Shown piece by piece: positions 35,692-46,690 of a stretch of DNA of 64,000 nt. The translations under genes and the position numbers were made by a program. Source of the DNA: Lycorma delicatula (lineage: Eukaryota > Arthropoda > Insecta > Hemiptera > Fulgoridae). How positions within the stretch are numbered: position 1 is the stretch's first letter; the number at the start of each line of letters is the position of its first letter. Under the pieces are notes generated by a model. That model saw nothing but the letters and a program-made list of their open reading frames with translations, was not told where the DNA came from and ran no database searches. Where the stretch lies: the NCBI RefSeq assembly GCF_047948215.1, contig NC_134456.1:60961029-61025028 (forward strand), in the 5' to 3' direction.

Positions 35692-37748
35692 TATCTTATT
35701 ATTATTCTATTTATTAAATATTTTGTTATTTTATCTTATTGTTCTAACTATTTATAATGATTTATAATTTCTACGTAAAGAAATTAGTAAGTTTAAATAA
35801 TATGAAAATTATTTTAAAAGTTGTAACTTATTGAAAATTACAGTTTTGTCATTATTAAGTTAACTTGTTTATTAACTATCATGATGTACTACATGCAAAT
35901 GGTAAGATGCATTTTGATTATAAATAAATTCTTTTCTTTTGCATTTTTTAGGTTAATAAAGAATTAACATAAAATACTAAAAAAACGAAAACAATGGAAA
36001 TGCTAAACATCCTTGAATAGTATTTATTCAATGAAAATTTCGTTTTAAATCTTAAAGAATATTTCAAAATTTAGTATATCAATATTACAATAGCGATAAA
36101 TAATAATTTTTTAACTTACATTCAATTAACGATTTTACACTTTAATTTTATTGATAATTATTTTCTATTTTTAGGTATTCCTATCACAAAGACTTTAACA
36201 TTTAAAAACTTTTAATTATAAAACTGTAATTTATATTTTAGTGACTGTAATAATGTAAGTTATGTATTTCATTCCGTTTATGAAATTAAAATCTAACTTC
36301 CTTTAAAAATTTTACGTAAATATGCTGAGTTTTAGAGAGCAAAAATGAATCCTATGTGCACAACTTGAAAATTTATTGACTATGTTTTGTATAAACGTTT
36401 TGAACTGTATAAACGTCTACCGTATAATGTCCTACAATACGGTAGGACACGTTTTAGAGTTCATTAGAGAATGAAAAACTGTGCTTTCTTTCTGTTAATT
36501 ACTTAGTTGTTTTATTTGAAAAAAAAACAGTTGAAAACGGAATGGAAAATGATGTTAGGTAAAAAATTGTTAAGTATAGGTAGAAAAGGTGAATAAAAAA
36601 AGAAAGAAAGAAGGTGACACCGTAAAAATTCTTAAAAATCAAGACTGATGTAGTGCAATTTAAATTAGAATGGCCTACAAATCACTGAATAAATTTTATA
36701 ATTTAGCCAAGTCACAAAATGATAAAACACAAATAAAAAGATATGTACTAAGTTTTGACCATACTTCAATGTTCACTGTTCTGTTTGATATGAAACACAC
36801 AAACATTGAAAAAAAAGACAAGAAAGGGATATAGCTAAATGAAATGTGGATGTGGAGACTAATAGAAAAGATTAAATGAACACGGTTAAAAACAAAGCGC
36901 TGTCGGAAAGGGAAAACTAAAAGCACATTTTTAAATCATCTCAGAAAAAAGTGGTTGGAGGATTGCCTAAAAGTATATTATCTATTAAATATGGTATTGA
37001 AGGTTAAAAATTACTACAGACGATTTAAGGAGTACTCAAAAAAGCAGTGTATAAAAGAAACTGCAAGGAGCAGAACTTTACAGAAGCGACAAGGGAGTTA
37101 GAAGGATACATATTTCGATTACTATTTTCTTTTTTTAATTTCTGATATTTTACAAGCTGAGGCGAGTTTTAAATTTTATGTTATAATTTAGTCAAAATTT
37201 TAAGTTTTTGAATTTTTAGATTTATTAGAATAGGTTTAGGTCAATGAAAAAAAAATTCTCCAAAAATGAAGGCAGCTGCAGTATTCTCAGACACAAATTT
37301 AATCAAATTTTCTATTTTTCCATCGTTAACATTCAAGATTCCTTAATTTTAATTCCAGTTTTATTTCATTATTAATACTTGTATATATATACTTTCCCTA
37401 TTGCAGTACTACTATTTTCTTCTTTCACAACGTTAGTAATTTACCAAACTGTAACTATTTGTTGATCTGTTTATAAGAAAAAAAATTGAGATCGATTGGT
37501 TGTATCCTAACGAAACGCATCAACCATTGCACACAGCTTAAAACTTACTGGTAAGTATAAAATTGTATAAAACTAATGCAAAGCCCAAAATATGTTGTTT
37601 CTTTTTTATTATTCCTTAGCGAGGAAGGTTTGCATCGTGAAATCATTGTTTGAGTTGAAATCACTGTGTCTGTAACTTTAAGATTACTTTTCACCAGCTT
37701 AAACTCAGCCATAATCTAACTTTGATATCTAATATTATTCTAAGCTAT

Positions 37749-37751
<3 letters not shown>
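35692..37751. other. A+T-rich DNA, no feature seen
   Basis: One small inverted repeat, gtcctac with gtaggac (36429-36448). No gene was recognised. Confidence 0.5.

Positions 37752-37779
<28 letters not shown>
37752..37779. repeat. (CA)n microsatellite
   Basis: About 14 uninterrupted CA units. Confidence 0.95.
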
Positions 37780-37785
<6 letters not shown>

Positions 37786-37919
37786 TTAAATAAATTATTT
37801 GTCATAGTTATTTAAATATATTGTATAACATACGAAGTAGTAGGCTTTATCATTGACTCAAATGCATTATCATCCGACAAAAACGAGTAAACAAGTATGT
37901 TGCAATATCTTCAAGTGGG

Positions 37920-38261
37920 TGTGCGGTGCGAAATCCACGCACCTCTAGAAATTTTTTTTAAATTTATTTTTTATTTATGATTGTGGAGCATGGAAAGATG
38001 GGGTTAAGAAGGTAGGACACGATGGCGGATGGGCAGGGCCATCGTCACATACCAAAATGCTGCAACCCTATTGGTTCGTGGAGAAGTTGCCTTGACCCTT
38101 GATCTTGATGACGTCACGGGTTCAAAGATCAAGGTTGTGCTTAAACCGAGATTTTTGTATTACTTACATCAAGAACGAGTGAAAGAGAGCAACGTTTGAG
38201 GAAAGAGAGCTTTTCAGGCTTTAAATGTTATTTATCAGTATTATTCTCACAACCATGACCA
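37920..38261. other. G+C-richer block with hairpins and a CRE-like site
   Basis: It holds a small hairpin (ggtgcg with cgcacc, 37925-37943) and a 10-bp perfect inverted repeat, ccttgatctt with aagatcaagg (38097-38134). That repeat encloses the palindrome tgacgtca (38109-38116), the consensus of CREB/ATF sites. It leads directly into copy 2 of the dispersed repeat. It could be promoter-like or the interior of an unknown transposon. I see no coding frame. Confidence 0.35.
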
Positions 38262-38330
38262 TAATGAACATATCGGGGTCCAGGTCCAGCTAGACGGGAA
38301 GGGCGAGCGAAGTGAGCCTCGACCGACCAG
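38262..38330 (+). repeat. Dispersed repeat 'ctagacgggaag', copy 2
   Basis: taatgaacatatcggggtcc is followed by agctagacgggaaggg, cgagcgaagtgagcc and tcgaccg. The leading taatgaaca and cggggtcca words also precede copy 3 at 42.03 kb. This copy breaks off after about 70 bases. Confidence 0.65.
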
Positions 38331-40459
38331 TTAATTAATAAAATAAAATTTTGAAAAATAAAACCACAAAAAATTAAAAGTTGATATGGTACAACTACCA
38401 ATAACTAAAAAACCTGGTACTGACTTCATGCAAACAAAATTTATAAACTAAAATATTATATATATATAGTGTGTGTGTGCCTGTGGGTATGTGTAATTAT
38501 TTTCTCATTAAGATTAACCATTAAGAACACAAGACTAGGAACTGCGTCTTATTAAATATAACAAAAGGAATGATGAGAAATTATGTATGAATCTGTAACG
38601 AGGGTGAACTTAGGCTCTCAGAAATGCAGATAAATGTAATAATTTTTACTTATGTTTCTACTATTTTCTTGAATTTTTAAGCTAAATATTATGAATATCC
38701 GAATATCAGCTATAACAATATTACGTTTTAATAACCCAATATTAAGTAATAATGATGACCAAAAGAAAGGGAGAAAACATTTTTAAATAATTTATGTTTA
38801 CAATATGAGCTTTCTTTTAAAAAATCTTCCATTTTAGTTGAATGAGGACTACCAGAGGAAATTCTTCGTGAAATCAAAAATAAATTATCAGAATCAGTAT
38901 ATTTGGTCAAAAATACATATAAAAGATATAGATTTAAAAAGATATACAGACTGAATTAAATCTACGGTTTTTACTGAAGCCGGTTAAAAACTTAATTTAA
39001 ATAATTATAAGATGATGAAATTATTCTGTACTGCTTTATACTAAAACAAATGTATCACAGTTTTATTTAGATTACGTCCATGTATGCATGCAGGTGTGTG
39101 TGTGTATTTATTGTAGTTTTTACACATTTTATAATTGTATTGTACTGCGTTTTATCATGTTATAACTGATTAAATTATGTTCAGGTGAAATAACGATTGT
39201 AAGATAATTTTTATATTGGGCAGTTGCTTCATATTTCGTGATATTAACTCTTCCTCCTTATTTATGAGAAATACACACGATTATGAAAACGTTTTATATT
39301 TCTATAGAATCTGTGGAAATTTCAAATTTTATTAAATTCTGTTTAAAGTTTATATTATTATAAATTCTCTTTACAGTAGTATTTGTTAGAAAAACTAATT
39401 TATCACTAGTATAAATTTATTAGTGATAAATTTATAACCATCTCTCCGTAACGTTTACCTTTAGTTCATTAATTGTGAACTAAGAGTAAACATTAAATAA
39501 AAAAATAACGTCAGTTTTCATTGTAAATACTTTACTCACACGTACGATTAACCTATCGTGTAATACGTATCATTTAACTTATATTAGCAGTTATTTGCTA
39601 ACACAATAGCACGATATTTTCCAACTAAAGGAGCGGTAGACGCAAAAAAAGAAAAAAAATTTCTCTTTATGATCTAAAAGATTATCTGATATTTATTTTT
39701 TTTAAATACTGAGATTATTTTGTATGTAAAAAATTCACTTAAAAAAGGTTATATTGGAATAAACTAAAAAAATCTATTTGCTTTGAAAAATCTTATAATT
39801 ATTTTATTGTACTTATTTATTAAATAAATTAATGTAGTCTTTCTACTAAAGGGAACACCTGATAATAGATATTATTAAATGTTAAAAGAATTTAATTTAA
39901 AATGCAATAGCCTATAAAAACAGATTTAAATTTTCTTGTGCAAAATAACAACTATAACTCCAACTATAACTCTTTAAAATATCTTTAATGTATTTGTTGA
40001 ATAAAACACATTAAAATAACCGATATTATAGAAGTGACATGATACTTCAGAGTGAAGGGGAGACGTTCCTTAATTCTCATTATCTATTTTCCTCACCGAG
40101 TTCTATTTGATTCGGTTCATGCTTGTGTATCTTTTGCCGTCTTCTTAGTCATTTTTCATCCTCCAGTATTGTAGTTCACTTATATTCACCCAGTGAGAAT
40201 CATCACACTTACTTGTCCCATAGAGAGTAACTAGTGATATTAGTGATATCATTTAGAAAAGAACAAACAAGAAACCAAAGAAACGGGAGGGAATACTTTA
40301 AAATCTAACAGTATTCTCTTCGACATTACAAAGCAGTGGGAATAAAGAAATGAAGTCGTACAATTTAAGTGGGTTCGAATTTGGTCCTTTAACATCGTCC
40401 ACACTAAATTTATTGTTTTATCATTAATCGTTTGGACTGTTTGATTCTGTTTTCCATTC
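38331..40459. other. A+T-rich DNA with a short mixed microsatellite
   Basis: A (TA)n to (GT)n transition lies at 38456-38479. At 40371-40381, gggttcgaatt looks like a lone B box, but no A box is evident. No gene. Confidence 0.5.
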
Positions 40460-41085
40460 CTTTTTTTCTGTGGTAACTTTTAACTTTAACATATTTACTA
40501 CATTCGAAAATCTTAGTAATTTGTTTTATATATTTCAATCTTTGTCTTCCATTATACATTTTACTCTTAACAGATCAATTTTTTTTACCAAATTAACTAA
40601 ACCTAGATGTCTTAATGAATGGTTCACCAGCCTAGTTCATCTTTGTAAGATTTTGTTACAAATTTTTCTCTTTCTCTTCTTAAAATGTCTTCATTTCACA
40701 TTTTATCAACTCTTTTTAAGCCTTTATCATCCCTCCTGTAACACTACTCTTCAAAGCTCCTATATCCTTAACGTTCTGCTTCTTTTTACTAGTTCTATAT
40801 TTGGTACTAGCTGACAGCCCTTCTGTTGGTAATATAATAAGTTACTAGTATACTAAGAAACGTTGAAAGTTCTGCTTGTTTGATCTAGTTTAAGGTTTAT
40901 GTTTAACTTATTCCGCGTACCACTTGTAATTTTACGATCAAAATAATAAAATTCTGCAACTTCTGGATTTATTGCAATCCTCTATCTTTAAATTTAGTTC
41001 CTTAATGTTCTCTTTTTTGTTGTTTCACTATTTTCATTCAAATTTATTTTAAAAATAAATTTCTCTCCTAACGCAGAGAATTCTA
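40460..41085 (-). pseudogene. Decayed RTE-like LINE reverse transcriptase C-terminus
   Basis: The minus-strand pieces align in order with the 54-kb LINE. First comes NLNENSETTK. Then INPEVAEFYYFDRKITSGTR and NKLNINLKLDQ match its VEEFCYLGSRIT and NIKCRIAQAKQ. KKKQNVKDIGALKSSVTGGM matches its KKRLEAFEMWCYRR. Last come DKMxNEDILRR and VNHSLRHLGLVNLV. Many stops and several frame changes show it is old. The plus-strand 114-codon frame over this interval (40470-40814) is a shadow of it. Confidence 0.65.
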
Positions 41086-41376
41086 TTTCTCTTCGCTAGA
41101 AATTCTCTCCAAAATAGAATTCTTTATTAAAATTCTATTTCTAGAGGAGTGGATTTCTCCTGAATCCATGACACTCAGAATTTCTTCTTATTCATGTTTG
41201 ATTTCTGCCAAAAGGTGATCAGTGAATTATAACGTCTTTATTTTCTCTTTTTGGATAGTTATTTTACTTACAACATTTTTCTTTAATTCTTGCATTACAA
41301 ATATTTTATAAGCCACTGTAATATTTAATATAATATTAAACGGTAATATAATATTTTATATAATTAATAATAAAAA
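41086..41376. other. A+T-rich DNA with a short inverted repeat
   Basis: aaatagaatt (41112-41121) pairs with aattctattt (41131-41140). Nothing else is supported. Confidence 0.5.
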
Positions 41377-42015
41377 AGCGGGGATCCACGAAAATTCATC
41401 TGGTTTCGATAGTAAGAACTAAAATGTTGGCTTGACTTTGCGTATCAATCTAGGCAAAAGATTTTTTGAGAAGCTCAGCGACTGTTACTTGTAACAACTT
41501 GCATATTCCATATTCAGTACAACGAACGTATCGAGACTTGCAAAGCGCCGCCGCTGACGCCGCCACCGTCCGCAACGCTTGTTCAGACGTGCAAAGGGAC
41601 GAAATACGGACTTGTGGTTTGTGTGCTAGCAATCTTGCATGAACTTATTTGATTCTTCACTAATATAAATACGATTGCCAAGGATTAAATAAGTGACAAT
41701 TGATTGCTTTATTGTGCTGTGAGTAGATGTCAAAAATGTAAAGTTGGATGGAAGCATTTTTTTTGATTGGCCAACTTTACTTTTTTGACATCCACTCACA
41801 GCACGTCAATCAAAAATTAACCAATCAATTCTCACTTTTTTTTCGGAAGCTGTTAGTTCGTGGAACTCAGCCGTAACACAAATTTTCATAGTTAGATCTA
41901 ATCTTCACATTTTCCGTCGACTGGAAATATGGTAGAAATGTAGCTGCAGGGGGTCCACCGGAACCAGCAAAATTTTGAAAGTGGTCTATGAGAAAAATAA
42001 ATTTGGGAACCTCTG
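41377..42015 (-). mobile_element. hAT-like element end (non-autonomous), boundaries partly inferred
   Basis: On the minus strand the right edge begins cagaggttcccaaattt (42000-42015), followed by ttctcatagaccac and ggtggaccccctgcagc. This closely resembles the 5' ends of hAT elements, which start CAGNGGTTCCCAA and run into a ggaccccc-type stretch. No transposase frame is present. The left end, near gcggggatccacg, lacks a clean matching terminus, so that edge is a guess. Inside are a foldback and a G+C-rich CpG-containing stretch (41540-41590). Confidence 0.5.
41690..41838. repeat. Foldback with 34-bp inverted arms
   Basis: Inner arms 41714-41747 and 41771-41804 pair over 34 bases with two mismatches (gtgctgtgagtRgatgtcaa and onward) around a 23-base loop. 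Outer arms aagtgaSaattgattg (41691-41706) and its complement (41821-41837) also match, with short unpaired segments between the two stems. The whole could be a small MITE or the template of a long RNA hairpin. Confidence 0.85.
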
Positions 42016-42032
42016 AACTTAGAGCATAAGTT

Positions 42033-42175
42033 TAATGAACACAGCGGGGTCCAAGAGGCAGTGCTCTCTGGCTAGACGGGAAGAACGAGCGAACCGAGTC
42101 GTGACCGGCTAAGTATTTCCTGACTGCGACGAGAAACCATATAGCGCGAGCGAAGCCGCGACGAAGGATGCTAGT
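42033..42175 (+). repeat. Dispersed repeat 'ctagacgggaag', copy 3, with Helitron-like 3' end
   Basis: Most complete copy: taatgaacacagcggggtcc, then ggctagacgggaag, acgagcgaaccgagtc, gaccggctaagtatttcctg, actgcgacgag, aaaccatatagcgcgagcg, aagccgcgacgaaggatg and CTAG followed by T (42171-42175). The gcgcgagcgaagccgcg segment can form a short hairpin about 10 bases before CTAG. Hairpin, spacer, CTAG and T is the layout of Helitron 3' ends, and gcgaagccgcg is a common hairpin core in insect Helitrons. No Rep/helicase is present. Confidence 0.55.
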
Positions 42176-42180
42176 GTATA

Positions 42181-42272
42181 CATATATATATATATATATA
42201 TAAACTTTGTATATATATATATATATATATACCTGCATATATATATATATATATATATATATGCAGGTATAT
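42181..42272. repeat. (TA)n tracts with a 46-bp perfect palindrome
   Basis: Two TA tracts separated by aaactttg, then acctgcat, a TA core and atgcaggt form an exact palindrome at 42227-42272. It lies 6 bases past the Helitron-like end. Confidence 0.92.
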
Positions 42273-44802
42273 TTTATTTTTGGCGCTGTTTGGAGAGCTT
42301 TTTATTGGGTTATATCGGGTCCGATTATATCAATTGGAGATTGAACCAAATTTTGTTTCAGTTAAATTCAGTTTTAAGTAAATATGAATCCATTTTTGAA
42401 AAAAGATTCAATTTTGAATAATAAGGTAGATTTTTTTGAGATACAAAGTTTAAATAATTGACATTTACGTACATATTTGCAGAAATTCTATGCTGGCTTC
42501 CACTAAATCGTTTAAAAATTATTTTTTGTTTATAAAGGTATGAGAAAAAATAGCATGAAGAGATTAATTTAAGAAATTCTCCCTCTTTTTTACATTTTCT
42601 ACTCTACCAAACCTCCCAGATCATGAATGAAAAAAATCTTGTTTATCCGTTATTGAATTGACTTATTTACAATATTTTTAACACAAATGCACAAAAGGAA
42701 ACCGCAAAAAGTTATAAAATGATTTCATACGTAAAATCCTAGTAATTAAATAAATAAAGTCTATGGTTTTGTATTCGTTTATTTAACGTTAAAACCCAGC
42801 AGATGATGAACCTTACAGAAAAAATATGTTTCGTATTACGGAAGCACAGGCTTATGAAAAATTAGATTATATTTCCAAGTTTCTGAAAGGTAAATTAGTA
42901 AATTATATTCCTTGACATTTAATAAAATTAACTTTCGGTAGTTTAAATTTTAAGAGAAAGAGGAGCATCTAGAGTTATACTTGTAGTTATATCGTGCCAT
43001 CTATCAATAAAATTTATTATTTGTTCCATATGTCAAGTAAAGAAATACTCGTAAATTAGTGAATGAATTTAAATACTTAAAACATAAAAAGCTGATGATA
43101 TATTATCTAAAAAGCAAAAAGTAACACCATATATGATAAAAAAGCGATTTCGTAATGCCTTATTAGTAATACTAGGAAAATAATTTTTATTGGAGAATAT
43201 TAAATACAGAATATGGACTAAAATATATGAAAATATGAATACAAAAGAAATACACTTAATTAAAAACTAAAATAATTTATTCATAATTTACTTAGAAACG
43301 AAATTAACAAAAAGAGAAGACAGAAAACTCATTAAAAAGATAATATCTTTATTTACATAGAAAATAATTACTTTTTCTGCTATTTAAAAAGTTCTTTTCA
43401 ATATTAAGTTTTACTAATTAAGGGAGTGGATTTTTTTTATAAAAATTTAATTTAATGGAACCCAGATGTTTAAATTGTTTTTATAACTTAGAAATCAATT
43501 TTTTTACGATTTATCGTACGCCTTGTTTTAGATGTTTCGGTTATGAATAATTAAAAATATACAATAAAGTTTAATTTTTTAATTAAATTATTTTAAAGTT
43601 TTATTATTCCTCTTCATTGATCAAATTTAGATTTTATTAAAGAATTTTTTATATTTAAAATTAAATATAAATAAAAGTTACTACTAGTAACGAATCTTGA
43701 GTTTATGTTTTAATTTAAAACGTTACACAAATTCCTCGTAAATACAGTGTAAGAGAAAAAAAAAGTGTAATATTGCCATAGAAATGAAAAAGATAAGTAA
43801 ATAAACTTTTTATAAGTTTCGTTTGAAAAAAATATAACATCAACATTTATTTACTAATAACTTTAATTTTTAATAAATAAAAGAGAAGATTGAAAATTTC
43901 TTTCATGATCAGAATTTCTGTCTTTAATATATGTAGATGTAGAAGTAAACACATTGATTAATTTTAAAATAAATGAAGATAAATTATTGATAAACAAATG
44001 ATTTATTTTTAAAACATAGTTTATGTATTGTTTTTGAAGATAATATGTAAAAAGTATATATCAACAAATTTATAAACATTATATAATATTTATTAAAATA
44101 TTTTATAGTATATATATTTATGTATAAAAAATATAAAAATAATTCTTTACAGATGATGTAAAAACTCTTTAGAGATAAAAATACTTCATACTAGGGAAGG
44201 AATCCATAAACGGTGGTAATTATACTATATATGTACTACAGGGCTATGGCCTCCTGGCCAATCACCGCTACAGCAATTTTTGCTTTTTTTTTATTATACT
44301 GCTACAGAAAGTCATTTACAGAATATTACTATTTTAATGAAGAAAATGAGAACTTGTTAGATATTCCATCCAAGAACAGTTGATTTGGAAGCCCGCATCT
44401 ATTAGAAGTAAACTGCTAACTGTATTAATAGCTTATAATGTCTTTAAAGACGTTAATTGTTTTTACACAAGAAGTAAAACTGTATATTAAAAAGAAATCA
44501 TAAAAATAAACAACCTTTCGGATATTTAAGGGCTTTTATCTACTAAAAGATAAGTGGTACAGAACGGAAAGAAATAGTGGAATTTACTTGATTTAGAAAA
44601 TCAATTCGGACTTTGATAAGCAATCGTTCAAAGTTGACTCGCTCAGAAAACTGATTTACCTAGTTAATGGGACTTTTGTTAAGGAAATTTTAAATATTCC
44701 CTTTGAGAACGTTCTGATTGGTTGAGCTTAATTAAATATACCACACATTAGGCTTTATACTTAACAGCTTTAGTCATTAAATTCTATGTATTTGTATTAA
44801 GA
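42273..44802. other. A+T-rich DNA, no feature seen
   Basis: A G+C-richer patch at about 44240-44275 (ggctatggcctcctggcc) is too short to assign. No gene. Confidence 0.5.
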
Positions 44803-44848
44803 CATATATATATGTGTGTGTGTGTGTGTTTGTGTATACACACACCCA
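44803..44848. repeat. Compound (TA)/(TG)/(CA) microsatellite
   Basis: TA units run into TG units and then, after tgtgtataca, into CA units, giving a self-complementary tract. Confidence 0.9.
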
Positions 44849-45179
44849 CGCGAGTTCTAGATATATTTAATTTAGTAATTAAAATACATTGTAATAATAA
44901 CAATACGTGACTTAATGGGCTTACACTGTAAATGAACTGCACGTTTATTTATCTCAACTAATTTCATTATTTCATTACGGCATAGAAAGAAAGGTAATGT
45001 ATATAAAACAAGTGTTTACAAGTAAAAAAAAAGAACTAGAGATCAACGGACGTACGCAGTATGTACCTATTAGACCCTGACATTCAACAGTTTTTTTTTT
45101 ATTAGTAACACAATCCCTGATGCACCGTCGTAAAGAGATAGTGCAGCTCTCTATCGGTAAACAAGAAGACTATAATATT
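44849..45179. other. A+T-rich DNA, no feature seen
   Basis: A small hairpin-capable segment (gatag with ctatc, about 45140-45155). Nothing else. Confidence 0.4.
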
Positions 45180-45432
45180 ACCTGTACAATGTTATCCGCC
45201 AGGTATCGCTGAGGTACACTCGAACAAGTTAACGTAGCTAACACGTTCACTACTACCTGTGTGAAAGATACATTGACTGCACGGACACAGCCAGTTTCAA
45301 GTTCAGGTGTAGTAGTTTGAAGTTGTGCGTGTTCTGTTCTGCATTATTGATATATTAGTGATTTCTGTGAGTCAAGAAATAAAGATCTAATGGATTATAT
45401 TAGTTCATGACATCTGCCGAACTCTAATACAG
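45180..45432 (+). other. Possible untranslated first exon or promoter of a host gene
   Basis: G+C content rises visibly over about 250 bases that match no repeat in the window and have no long frame. The interval ends aatacAG followed by GTAATT (boundary at 45432/45433), a good insect 5' splice-site context, and the downstream DNA falls back to A+T-rich sequence. This is what a non-coding 5' exon in front of a long intron would look like. No TATA, initiator or downstream element is convincing, so it is a guess from composition and one splice-site match. Confidence 0.15.
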
Positions 45433-46639
45433 GTAATTAATATAATTAATATTTTTATTAAACTTTAATAGCATCGATAACAAGAAATAACACGTCGCTG
45501 AAAATTTAGACAGGTGTAAGCTTGTTAAATGTCTTTCTTTTTGTCCAGTAGAGCTCATCACATCTCAAACCGTAGTAACTTAGCAAGTCACCTAATCAAA
45601 TTCAGTAAAATCCTCTTTTATAACCTCTAAAATGGAACTTGTTTCATTAAAATGTGAAACTCGTATTGATAATTATCTTTAATGTATTTTTATTTATGAT
45701 ATAGCTTTTCAAATAATATAATTAAATGATAGTTAAAGTTATAATGTATATTCATTTTTCAGTTGTTTTATAACGATAATACATAAAAAATATTAATATT
45801 TCTCTACTTAAACCTTTTAAGTTAATTAAAAATTATACTCACTTATTTTAGATGAATATATTTAGATTTATAAAGTCAAATATTTTGTATTATAATAGAA
45901 AATTAGTTGTCGGCTTAATTTCTGTTCAAGATTCATTGAGAAAAAAGTCAGTATCAATATTATTAATTAATGTATCATATTTCAGTGATATTATGCACTG
46001 GATACGAAAATAATTTATTAATGAGATTACAGAAATCTTTTTTTTTTTTAAATAAAACCTTTCATACGTAAAATTTGAATTCGTACTGTCATTTTAACAT
46101 TGGCAGAACAATTATTTGGATTTTCTTAAAATGATCATGTGAACTTCCAAAATTATATGTTTCATATTTATTTATTTTATATAACTATTGTTAAACTTTT
46201 CTTGATATCTTTATCTGTAAATATGATAAAATTACTCGACTATTTGTAAAATATTAATTATGAAAATTAGGTTAAAAAATCGGCTACTTAAATTTAAGAT
46301 TTTATTAAAGATGATTTTTGTGTTTTTATTAACATATTTTAAAGAATAAATTATATATGTGTTTTGGCATATAAGGGTAAAAACAGTACGAGAATAATAA
46401 TATTTCATGTAAATTTCTTTGAAGAATGAAGTGTTATTTTTTTTTAATATTATTAACTGTTTTATTTATTATTTTTATAATTCCATTAATTAACAATAAA
46501 ACTGTGACTGCAATAAAAATTTAATTCTGATAATTATGATCTATTAATAAAGATTGCTCAGTGTAATAATATATCTAATGATTAATTTACATTGACCTTA
46601 ATGGTTTATTATTTTTTTATTTGACTTTGTTGAATGTAT
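45433..46639. other. A+T-rich DNA, no feature seen
   Basis: No supported feature. Confidence 0.55.
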
Positions 46640-46690
46640 CAAGGTCATTGGTAAATACAAGGATGTGGATTCGAGTCTGTGTTATAGACA
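46640..46690 (+). repeat. tRNA-like B-box remnant
   Basis: gtggattcgagtctg (B box at 46667-46677) is preceded by caaggtcattggtaaatac, which could be a worn A box and D arm. Too degenerate to call a tRNA gene. Confidence 0.35.

Noticed and set aside
40470..40814. 114-codon plus-strand frame
   Set aside because: It is antisense to a decayed RTE-like reverse transcriptase whose pieces align in order on the minus strand.
40806..40830. Minus-strand Helitron-like end, gctgtcagctagt
   Set aside because: The interval lies between two in-order pieces of the RTE-like polymerase relic, and the resemblance to a Helitron terminus is only a few bases.
41450..41632. 60-codon minus-strand frame with an Ala-rich segment
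   Set aside because: It lies inside the hAT-like element over a G+C-rich stretch; no transposase or other domain is visible.
42032..42238. 68-codon minus-strand frame with repeated Tyr-Ile
   Set aside because: Translation of (TA)n plus the dispersed repeat.
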